This document shows, piece after piece, positions 36,458-43,705 of a stretch of 64,000 nt of DNA (position 1 is the stretch's first letter; each line of letters begins with the position of its first letter). This DNA is from Williamsia serinedens (GTDB lineage Bacteria; Actinomycetota; Actinomycetes; Mycobacteriales; Mycobacteriaceae): contig NZ_JAMTCG010000005.1 in NCBI RefSeq assembly GCF_024171725.1, forward strand, positions 248,001-312,000. The letters are read 5' to 3'. The position numbers and the translations under genes were made by a program. A model generated the notes under the pieces. That model was given only the letters and a program-made list of their open reading frames with translations, had not been told where the DNA came from and did no database searches.

Positions 36458-37413
36458 GCCGTAGCACTCTCGCGTCGCTGGTAGCGCTCGCCGTCGTCCT
36501 GGTCATAGGTACGGCGTACCTGGTCGTCGACGTCGCACGGGTCGATCCGACCCGCACGTCGTACACCATCTCCGCAAGGATCGACAGCTCGGGTGGATTG
36601 CTCGACACCTCTCCGGTGATGTGGGAGGGCGTCCCGGTCGGAAAGGTGACGTCGATCCATGTCGACGGAGCGCAGCTGGTGGTCGACATGTCGATCGACT
36701 CGACGCACGAGATCCCCAGGGACACCGTCATGTCGATCCAGAACCTGTCGGTGGCTGGTGAGCAGTATGTGAACTTCGTCCCCTCGAACACGACGACGGC
36801 AGGTGGTTATCTCCGGGGAGGCGATGTCATCCCCGCGAGTGCAGTCCACGTCTCGACCTCGGTACCCGAGGTGCTCCCGAAGATGTCCGCGGTCGCCGAC
36901 GCGCTCGACCCGGCGTCGATCGCGTCGATCAATTCGACGATCGCGGCGGCTGTCGACGGTCGATCGCGAGACCTCGACACCATCGGTGACATGATGCGCC
37001 GTCTGGTCGACGTCGTGGGCAAGGACGGGGCGGTCCGTGTCACGGCCGACAACGCCGAGTTCCTCCTCGGCCTCATGTCGAACGTCGGTGGCGTCCTCAG
37101 CAGAGCGTCGGTACGCACGCCTGCAGCGGTCGACGGGCTGGCGAGGATCCAGAGGGCGTTCATCGTGTTCACCTCCACGTCTTATGACAAGTGGCCACCC
37201 ATCTTGAAGCTCGTCGAGAAGTTGAGCGGCTACATCCAGATACTTCAACCCGACCTGTTGACCATCACCCGGGCCGTGAAGCCGGCCACCGCGACCATCG
37301 CCGACACGTACGTGGACTTCGGGTCGATCGGAGACCTGCTGGCTCGGACCTTCCCCGCATCGCGGCCGGGGCGGGCACAGGTCCCCGTCGCCGTCCAGGC
37401 GGCGCCACGATGA
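36454..37413 (+). CDS. mceF: Mce family protein MceF
   Basis: A 319-residue final Mce subunit: N-terminal helix (LASLVALAVVLVIGTAYLVV), MCE domain (SSGGLLDTSPVMWEGVPVGKVTSI) and helical domain. It lacks the Pro-rich C-terminal tail seen in some MceF proteins. GTG start overlaps mceE. A gap of 46 bp separates it from the mas gene. Confidence 0.92.
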   Translation: MSRSTLASLVALAVVLVIGTAYLVVDVARVDPTRTSYTISARIDSSGGLLDTSPVMWEGVPVGKVTSIHVDGAQLVVDMSIDSTHEIPRDTVMSIQNLSVAGEQYVNFVPSNTTTAGGYLRGGDVIPASAVHVSTSVPEVLPKMSAVADALDPASIASINSTIAAAVDGRSRDLDTIGDMMRRLVDVVGKDGAVRVTADNAEFLLGLMSNVGGVLSRASVRTPAAVDGLARIQRAFIVFTSTSYDKWPPILKLVEKLSGYIQILQPDLLTITRAVKPATATIADTYVDFGSIGDLLARTFPASRPGRAQVPVAVQAAPR

Positions 37414-37459
37414 CTCGATGCCGAGCACGATCCTTGCAAGCGCGAAGAGGAAGCCGATC

Positions 37460-38098
37460 ATGACAAAGCACGTCGATGTGAGAGAGTCCCCGACCAGCGG
37501 CGGCGCCGAAGCGGCGGAACAGGTGACAGCGGCCGACACCGCAGACGAATCGGGTGTCCCACCCGATTCCACCAAGTCCGTCGGGCGCAACGGGTGGTGG
37601 CGATCAGCACGCACGCGTGCGACGTGTGCGGGCGCCCTGATCGCTGTCCTCGCGGCGCTGGTAGGGGTGTTCGCGTTCCTCTACTCCGACGCCGACGAGG
37701 CGAAATCGTCGATGGAGGATGCGGCCGCTCAGCAGGCTGCTGCCGGCAAGGTGGCAGCCGATTACACGACCAGATCGCTGACCTACAGCTATCAGAACAC
37801 AGATGCCTTCTTCACGGCGGTGAAACAGGACGCCGGTGATGCATTGGTCAAGCGCTACGACGACGTGAGACCGACGTTGACGCAGATCATGCAGCAGGCG
37901 CAGGTGCAGGCCTCCGGCCGCGTGCTGGGGACGAGCGTCAGCGGCGCTGACGGAAAGTACACGGTTCTCGTGTTCGCGAGCCAGAAGACGCAGAACGTCC
38001 AGAACCCGCAACCCAGCGAGCTCCCGACCTTGCTGAAGGTCGTTGTGTCCAACACCGGGCGCGGCTGGCAGATCGAGGACTACGGTCCTGCTCAGTGA
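37460..38098 (+). CDS. Mce-associated membrane protein (Mas)
   Basis: A 212-residue protein: cytoplasmic N-terminus of about 55 residues, one helix (CAGALIAVLAALVGVFAFLY), and an NTF2-like outer domain (AGKVAADYTTRSLTYSYQNTDAFFTAV). The ATG at 37460 has AGAGGAAG upstream and was preferred to ATG 37418. Similar in layout to the two Mas proteins at the left edge. Only one mas gene follows mceF here. Confidence 0.85.
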   Translation: MTKHVDVRESPTSGGAEAAEQVTAADTADESGVPPDSTKSVGRNGWWRSARTRATCAGALIAVLAALVGVFAFLYSDADEAKSSMEDAAAQQAAAGKVAADYTTRSLTYSYQNTDAFFTAVKQDAGDALVKRYDDVRPTLTQIMQQAQVQASGRVLGTSVSGADGKYTVLVFASQKTQNVQNPQPSELPTLLKVVVSNTGRGWQIEDYGPAQ

Positions 38099-38128
38099 CG
38101 CGGCAGACGCCGCAGAAGGGTTCTGACG

Positions 38129-39772
38129 ATGAAGAGCACGATGCAGGACATGTCGCTGACGGTTGCGTCGATACTGCGACATGTGACCACCAACCACGCC
38201 ACGCGCCGGGTGATCACCTACATGGGAGACGGGCCCGCCCGGACCGCCACCTACGGTGAGATGGAGGAGCGGTGCGCGCGGCTGGCGAATGCGCTGCGAC
38301 GGGTGGGTGTGACCGACGACGATCGCGTCGCGACCATGCTCTGGAACAACCAGGAGCACCTCGAGGCCTATGCCGCCGTCCCCTCGATGGGCGCGATCCT
38401 GCACACTTTGAACATTCGCCTTTCCCCGGCGCAGTTGCAGTTCGTCGCGAACCACGCCGAGGACAAGGTCGTCATCGTCGACAGTTCCCTGATCCCGTTG
38501 CTCGCTCCGGTACTGCCCGGCCTCACCACGGTTCGGGTGGTCCTGGTCACGGGCGACGGTGACATCTCCTCGCTCGAAGGCGGCGACGTCACGGTGCTCC
38601 GTTATGAGGAAGCGCTGGCAGCTGAGTCGTCGGTGTTCTCGTGGGTCGACCCGGACGAGAGGTCGGCCGCGGGGATGTGTTACACGAGCGGTACCACCGG
38701 GGATCCGAAAGGTGTCGTGTACAGCCACCGTTCGGTGTTCCTGCATTCGATGGCAGCGTGCACGGGCAACGCTCTTGCGTTGGAGGAAGCCGATCGCGTG
38801 CTGCCCATCGTGCCCATGTTCCACGCCAGCGCCTGGGGCCTTCCCTACGCGTCGTTGATGGCGGGTGCGGAGTTGCTCATGCCCGACCGGTACCTGCAGG
38901 CCGCTCCCCTGGCTGACATGATCCAGACACACCGCCCGACGAAAGCGGGTGCGGTGCCGACGATCTGGAACGACGTGCTCCAGTACGGCGCCGCGAATCC
39001 GGATGTCGATCTGTCGTCGATCGACCTTGTCGCCTGTGGCGGCGCCCCGGTGCCGCAGTCGCTGATCCAGGGCTTCCGGGATCGCTTCGACGTCCAGATC
39101 ATGCAGGCATGGGGTATGACCGAGACGTCGCCACTCGCGACCAGCGGGCGCCCGCCCGCGGGGACGAGCCTGGAGGACGAGATGTCGTTCCGCAAACGAC
39201 AAGGCCGGTCCATCTGCGGTGTCGAGATGCGGCTCGTGGATGACGACGGCCTGCTCGTTCCGCGCGACGACAAGTCGGTGGGGGAGCTCGAAGTCCGCGG
39301 GCCGTGGGTCACCGGCAGTTACCACCGCCTCGACGACGACGACAAGTTTCGCGACGGTTGGCTGCGCACCGGCGATGTGGGGCACATCAGCCCGGACGGG
39401 TTCCTCACCCTCACCGATCGGACGAAGGACGTGATCAAGTCCGGCGGAGAGTGGATCTCGTCGGTCGAACTCGAGAACCTCATCATGGCCAATCCGGACG
39501 TGTCCGAGGCCGCCGTCGTCGCGATGCCGGATCCCCGCTGGCAGGAGACCGCGCTTGCCGTGGTGGTTCCCGCCCCCGGGCGCGAGGTGACGGCCGATCA
39601 GCTCCGCACGTGGTTCACGGAGAACTGCCCGCAGGAGATCCCACGGTGGTGGATCCCGAGGAACTGGGCGTTCGTGGATCAGGTTCCCCGTACCAGCGTC
39701 GGCAAGTTCGACAAGAAGGTCTTGCGCGCTCAACACGAACGCGGTGAGCTGACCGTCGTCGTGTCCGACTGA
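38129..39772 (+). CDS. Fatty acid-CoA ligase (FadD family)
   Basis: A 547-residue adenylate-forming enzyme that activates carboxylic acids to CoA thioesters via acyl-AMP. P-loop YTSGTTGDPKG at 185-195, then VPMFHASAWGLPYASLMAG, AWGMTET, and the C-terminal hinge GDVGHISPDGFLTLTDRTKDVIKSGGEWISS with the catalytic Lys in VGKFDKK. AlkK-like architecture suggests medium- or long-chain fatty acids. It lies 30 bp after mas and probably ends the mce operon, processing imported lipids. A bidirectional terminator follows. Confidence 0.92.
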   Translation: MKSTMQDMSLTVASILRHVTTNHATRRVITYMGDGPARTATYGEMEERCARLANALRRVGVTDDDRVATMLWNNQEHLEAYAAVPSMGAILHTLNIRLSPAQLQFVANHAEDKVVIVDSSLIPLLAPVLPGLTTVRVVLVTGDGDISSLEGGDVTVLRYEEALAAESSVFSWVDPDERSAAGMCYTSGTTGDPKGVVYSHRSVFLHSMAACTGNALALEEADRVLPIVPMFHASAWGLPYASLMAGAELLMPDRYLQAAPLADMIQTHRPTKAGAVPTIWNDVLQYGAANPDVDLSSIDLVACGGAPVPQSLIQGFRDRFDVQIMQAWGMTETSPLATSGRPPAGTSLEDEMSFRKRQGRSICGVEMRLVDDDGLLVPRDDKSVGELEVRGPWVTGSYHRLDDDDKFRDGWLRTGDVGHISPDGFLTLTDRTKDVIKSGGEWISSVELENLIMANPDVSEAAVVAMPDPRWQETALAVVVPAPGREVTADQLRTWFTENCPQEIPRWWIPRNWAFVDQVPRTSVGKFDKKVLRAQHERGELTVVVSD

Positions 39773-39793
39773 CTTACGACACGACTGACTGGC

Positions 39794-39838
39794 GAGGCGA
39801 CTGTGCCCGTCGGACCCGCCGACGGGCACAGTCGCCTC
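39794..39838. terminator. Bidirectional terminator between fadD and dszC
   Basis: A perfect 20-bp inverted repeat (39794-39813 and 39819-39838) with a 5-nt loop lies exactly between the two convergent stop codons. There is no T-run on either side, as is common for high-GC actinobacterial terminators. Confidence 0.85.
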
Positions 39839-39851
39839 TCATGGCACTGCG

Positions 39852-41099
39852 TCAGGACGTGAAGCCGGGAACCGGGTCACGACCGTTCAAGAAGTGCTGC
39901 CCGACGTCGGCGATCTTGTAGGACACCGGGTCGTGCAGGCTGTGCGTCCGAATGTTGCGCCAGAACCGGTCTAGTCCGAAGCGCGGGTGGGTACCGCGTG
40001 CCCCGATCACCTCGAAGATCCGGCTGCCGATCGACAGCCCCGCCTCGGTGGCCAGCACCTTCACCCCGGATACCTGGACCATCAGTGAGGCGCGGTCGGC
40101 GGGCGTCAGAGCGGCACCCTCTTCCCAGACCCGCTGCACGCTGTGCGCGGCGTCGCGGGCCGCCGCGTCCGCGCCCTGGAGCGCGATCGCGAGTTCACCG
40201 AAGGTGCGGACGACGTAGGGATCCTGAGTGGCCTCGGTGACACCCGCCGGTGTCCACGGTCGAGCATGCGCAAGTGTGTAATCGCGCGCCGACTCCAGTG
40301 CGCCGGTCGCGATTCCCACGTACACGTTCGAGAAGATCAGTTGCACGAGCGGACCGAAGAGGCTGGCTCGTCCGAAGGTGAAGAACTCGGTGATGACGCT
40401 GTTCGGTGCTCCGAGAACCTCGTGCGGGAGCACCTCGACCTGGTGGAAGTCGGTCGTCCCGCTGTCGGTCCGCCGCATGCCGAGGGCGTTCCAGTCGTTG
40501 TTGGGCCGCACACCCTCGCGATCGGTCGGTATGACGGCGGTGATGATCCCCGACCGCTCGGGTGCATCGTCGTCCTGCGCGACGCCGAACACCAGGAGCA
40601 GATCGGACCCCAGCGCTCCGCTGCAGAAGTGCTTGGTCCCGTCGAGCACATAGCCCCCGTCCTCCCGGGGCGTGGCGCGGACCTTCCAGTCCAGGATGTG
40701 GCTGTTGTTCTCACTGGACGCGTTGCCTGTCCACGATCCCTCCACCACCCGCCGGTAGGTTGCGTCGCGCTGATCCGGTGAGCCGAGCAGTTCGACGAAC
40801 GCGGCGCACACCAGGTGGTACCCGTAGAGGTGGCCGAGCGACCCGTCGACCTTCGCGATCTCACGGATGACCGCGAAGACGGTCGGCCAGTCGGCACCCC
40901 AGCCGCCGTACTCTTCCGGCACGGCGAGGGAGAGCAGGCCGCTGCGCCGCAGATCCTCCTTCTCGCGGGACGCCGGCCCGCCGTCCCGATCGCGCTCGGC
41001 GAGGCCGTCGCGCCACCCCGCGGCGAGCTCGCGGGCCACGGCGACAGGGTTGCCCCGGTGCGTGCTGATGTTCGACGTCGTGTCGTCGGTGAGTGTCAT
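39852..41099 (-). CDS. dszC: Dibenzothiophene monooxygenase DszC homologue
   Basis: A 415-residue acyl-CoA-dehydrogenase-fold flavin monooxygenase which in the 4S pathway oxidises dibenzothiophene to its sulfone using FMNH2. By recall it tracks R. erythropolis DszC (417 aa) over its whole length: VPEEYGGWGADWPT, TGNASSENNSH, LDGTKHFCSGALGSDLL and the end VSYKIADVGQHFLNG. Residues reported as active-site in DszC are kept (His90 in SLGHL, Ser in HFCSGA, both His of RTHSLHDP). Third gene of the operon; ATGA overlap with dszB. Clearly diverged, so the natural substrate may differ. Confidence 0.9.
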   Translation of the reverse strand: MTLTDDTTSNISTHRGNPVAVARELAAGWRDGLAERDRDGGPASREKEDLRRSGLLSLAVPEEYGGWGADWPTVFAVIREIAKVDGSLGHLYGYHLVCAAFVELLGSPDQRDATYRRVVEGSWTGNASSENNSHILDWKVRATPREDGGYVLDGTKHFCSGALGSDLLLVFGVAQDDDAPERSGIITAVIPTDREGVRPNNDWNALGMRRTDSGTTDFHQVEVLPHEVLGAPNSVITEFFTFGRASLFGPLVQLIFSNVYVGIATGALESARDYTLAHARPWTPAGVTEATQDPYVVRTFGELAIALQGADAAARDAAHSVQRVWEEGAALTPADRASLMVQVSGVKVLATEAGLSIGSRIFEVIGARGTHPRFGLDRFWRNIRTHSLHDPVSYKIADVGQHFLNGRDPVPGFTS

Positions 41100-42175
41100 T
41101 CGATCTCTCCATTCGCTGCTGAGCGCAGACTTGTCTCGAGGAATTCCGGCGCCGCCCAGCGCTCGAGGTCGATCTCGTGATCGACGAGGTTGTTCTCGAC
41201 GAGATACCGCTGGGTGTTCGCAAGCGTGGCGAGCGCGTCGTCGCCGAGGGTCGGGACCAGGTGGTCGACGAAGTCGGCGCCGAACCCTCGGAGGACGACA
41301 GGCTCGGTCACACCGAGGTTCCGGGCATGGATGCCGATGGTCTCTGCACGGTGTTCCCGAGCCCACGTGCCCGCCTGCACCACCGTGTCCACCAACCGCG
41401 CGACGAGTTCGGGGTCCTCGTCGACGAGCTGTGCGCTGACGGTCCAGACACTGGCGTAGTGATTCGCCGCGTCGGCTTCGAGGTCCACCAGCGGCGCAAC
41501 GCCGGCGAGGTCCTCGAGCTCTGCAGCCCAGGGAAGCCAGCTGAACAACGCGTCCACCTCACCACCGGCGAGGATCGTCGCCTGATGCGCCCCGACGGCG
41601 GGGAAGAGGTCGGCGCCGTTGACGCTCGCCGACGCCGCGAGCCGGTCCGGTGGGAGGTCCACACCGGCCACCTCGACGGGAACCAGTTCGACCTGGTCGA
41701 GTGTGACACCTGACCGCCGCAGAGTGTTCTGCAACGCCCGCGCCTCCCAGGTGCCGAGCGCCACGAGGGTCTGACGCCACGGATCCAGCTCGCGATAATC
41801 TCCGAGCACGCCACGCAGGATGCGTATGGCCGACGCGCACACCCCGACCCGCCTCCCGGCGAGGTCAGCCGGCGAGGACACCGCGGGGTCGGACGAATAG
41901 AAGCCCTGCCGACCACGGAAGACCGTGGCGCCCAGGAGCCTGGTACGCCCCGGTGCTCGGAGTCCCTCGCTCACCAGTGGTGGTACCTCTCCGCCGAACC
42001 GCGTGTACGCAGGGTGGTCATAGGTGAAGTGCAGAGTGCCCTGCGCCCCACCCAGGACTGCGAGGTCGATCCCGACAGCGGAGAGCAGCTGCGACTCTCG
42101 GGCCACCAAGAGACCGTTGGGTACCGGGCAGTTGCTGTACGCGAGTGTGTCGGTGCGGGTCGATGCGCCGGTCAT
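41096..42175 (-). CDS. dszB: Hydroxyphenyl benzenesulfinate desulfinase DszB homologue
   Basis: A 359-residue periplasmic-binding-protein-fold hydrolase which in the 4S pathway releases sulfite from 2-(2'-hydroxyphenyl)benzenesulfinate, giving 2-hydroxybiphenyl. The known DszB catalytic set Cys27/His60/Arg70 appears as Cys16 (YSNCPVPN), His49 and Arg59 (HFTYDHPAYTRFGGE), all shifted by 11. VSEGLRAPGRTRLLG, ASAIRILRG and ELDPWRQTLVALGTWEARAL also match. The N-terminus is 11 residues shorter than in the classic protein. DszB is a very narrow family, so this gene makes the operon assignment secure. TGATG coupling with dszA. Confidence 0.92.
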   Translation of the reverse strand: MTGASTRTDTLAYSNCPVPNGLLVARESQLLSAVGIDLAVLGGAQGTLHFTYDHPAYTRFGGEVPPLVSEGLRAPGRTRLLGATVFRGRQGFYSSDPAVSSPADLAGRRVGVCASAIRILRGVLGDYRELDPWRQTLVALGTWEARALQNTLRRSGVTLDQVELVPVEVAGVDLPPDRLAASASVNGADLFPAVGAHQATILAGGEVDALFSWLPWAAELEDLAGVAPLVDLEADAANHYASVWTVSAQLVDEDPELVARLVDTVVQAGTWAREHRAETIGIHARNLGVTEPVVLRGFGADFVDHLVPTLGDDALATLANTQRYLVENNLVDHEIDLERWAAPEFLETSLRSAANGEIE

Positions 42176-43539
42176 CACGCGTTCACCGCGCTCGGCAGTT
42201 CGAGCCCGAGGTGGTCGCGCAGGGTTGCGCCCTCGTACTCGTCGCGGAACACCCCCCGCTCTTGGAGCAGCGGCACCACCTGGTCCACGAAGTCCTCGTA
42301 CACACCGGGGAGGTACGCGGCGGAGATGATGAACCCGTCGGCCGCGCCTGCGTCGAAGTGCTCCACCAGTGCGTCGGCGATCTGGGTGGGCGTTCCAGCC
42401 CACTGGGGTACGAATCCGACGTTGGTGCCGTATCGGCGCCCCAGATCGGCCAACGTGAGGTCCTCGCCGCCTCCGGCAACGGTCGAGAACATCCGGAGCA
42501 TCGTCGGGATGTGCGCGTCGCCGAGGCTGGCGACGATGTCGGAGTATTTCGTGTCGAGGGGAAATGCCGACAGATCGATACCGCTGTGGCTCGACAACGT
42601 GGACAGGCCCACCTCGGGATGGACCAGGCTGTTGATGTATTCGAGGCGTTCGCGCGCGATGGCCTCCGTCTCACCGAGTACCGGCATGACCGCGGTGAAC
42701 ACCTTGGTCGCGTCCGGGTTGCGGCCCGCCGCGGTGACCTGAGCCTTGATGTCCTGATAGGTGTGCTGCATCGTCTGCAGCGTCGGGGAGATGCTGAACA
42801 CCGCGTCGGCCCACCGACCCGCGAATTGACGGCCGCGGGGGGACAAGCCCGCCTGCAGGAGTACCGGCTCGCCTTGACGCGACGGCGGGATCTGCAGAGG
42901 GCCGCGGACGTCGAACCACTTTCCCCGATGGTCGACGTAGTGAACTTTCTTGGGATCGGCGAAGCGTCCACCGACCTTGTCGAGCAGTAGCGCGTCGTCG
43001 TCCCACGAGTTCCACAGCTTCCGAACGACTTCCACGAATTCGTCCGCGCGGTCGTACCGGGTGTCGTGCTCGAGATGTGTGTCGATGCCAAAGTTCTTGG
43101 CCTCGGAGTCGTTCAACGAGGTGACGATGTTCCAGGAGACCCGCCCGTCCGACAGATTGTCCAGAGTGGCGAGCATCCGTGCGACGTGGAAGGGGGGGTA
43201 GTACGTCGTCGAGATGGTCGCCCCGAGTCCGAGGCGGTTCGTCGCCCCCGCCATCGTCGCCACCACGGTGGCAGGTTCGAGGGCAACAGCGCCCTGTCCG
43301 CCCAGGCCGATGCCCGTCTGGAGATCGTGGCCATAACTGTCCTCGATCGCGAGCGCGTCGGGGAGGAAGAGCAGGTCGAACTTGCCGCGCTCCAGGGTTT
43401 GCGCGATCTTCTTGTAATAGGCGCCGGAGAGGAACTCGTTCGTGGCCGCCAGGTGGCGCCACGCGCCGTGCGCATGGGTGACGTTCCCCGCCGAGAAGAA
43501 CCCGGCGAGGTGAAGGTGACGGTCTCGGACCGTGGCCAT
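42175..43539 (-). CDS. dszA: Dibenzothiophene sulfone monooxygenase DszA homologue
   Basis: A 454-residue luciferase-like flavin monooxygenase (NtaA/SnaA/DszA family) which opens dibenzothiophene sulfone to the sulfinate. Near-identical runs to Dsz[81 protein letters not shown]. Generic family members degrade nitrilotriacetate or sulfonates, but linkage with dszB and dszC settles the role. Strong Shine-Dalgarno AGGAGG 7 nt before ATG 43539. First gene of the operon, 166 bp after mmpL on the same strand. Confidence 0.92.
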   Translation of the reverse strand: MATVRDRHLHLAGFFSAGNVTHAHGAWRHLAATNEFLSGAYYKKIAQTLERGKFDLLFLPDALAIEDSYGHDLQTGIGLGGQGAVALEPATVVATMAGATNRLGLGATISTTYYPPFHVARMLATLDNLSDGRVSWNIVTSLNDSEAKNFGIDTHLEHDTRYDRADEFVEVVRKLWNSWDDDALLLDKVGGRFADPKKVHYVDHRGKWFDVRGPLQIPPSRQGEPVLLQAGLSPRGRQFAGRWADAVFSISPTLQTMQHTYQDIKAQVTAAGRNPDATKVFTAVMPVLGETEAIARERLEYINSLVHPEVGLSTLSSHSGIDLSAFPLDTKYSDIVASLGDAHIPTMLRMFSTVAGGGEDLTLADLGRRYGTNVGFVPQWAGTPTQIADALVEHFDAGAADGFIISAAYLPGVYEDFVDQVVPLLQERGVFRDEYEGATLRDHLGLELPSAVNA

Positions 43540-43604
43540 GGAGGAGCCTCCTGTGGAAGTTGGTCGGCCGCCAGTTTCGAACCGTGCGTGACGTCCGGCA
43601 ACGA

Positions 43605-43625
43605 TTGCGTTCAGGTCGAACGCAA
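43605..43625. promoter_or_regulatory. Palindromic operator candidate upstream of dszA
   Basis: TTGCGTTC (43605-43612) and its exact complement GAACGCAA (43618-43625) are separated by 5 nt. The site lies 66 bp before the dszA start, where a repressor or activator of the operon would bind. No regulator gene is adjacent, and I could not assign -35/-10 boxes. Confidence 0.6.
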
Positions 43626-43649
43626 CCCGGACGCGCTACAGGAACGAGT

Positions 43650-43683
43650 CCGGCGCGGCACCCGCGGACGGGTACCGCGCCGG
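43650..43683 (-). terminator. GC-rich hairpin after mmpL
   Basis: 14-bp arms (43650-43663 and 43670-43683) with one mismatch, which is a G-U pair in RNA, and a 6-nt loop. It lies 23 bp past the mmpL stop and before the dsz operator, with no T-run. It probably ends mmpL transcription and isolates the dsz operon. Confidence 0.6.
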
Positions 43684-43705
43684 GGAGTCGGCTTCGATCA
43701 GGTTG

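Noticed and set aside
41100-41366. 89-residue N-terminal extension of the dszC frame
   Set aside because: It lies inside dszB out of frame. DszC homology starts exactly at ATG 41099, which overlaps the dszB stop.
42175-43539. Generic nitrilotriacetate or pristinamycin-type monooxygenase instead of DszA
   Set aside because: Same superfamily, but long matching runs to DszA and the linked desulfinase gene decide for DszA.
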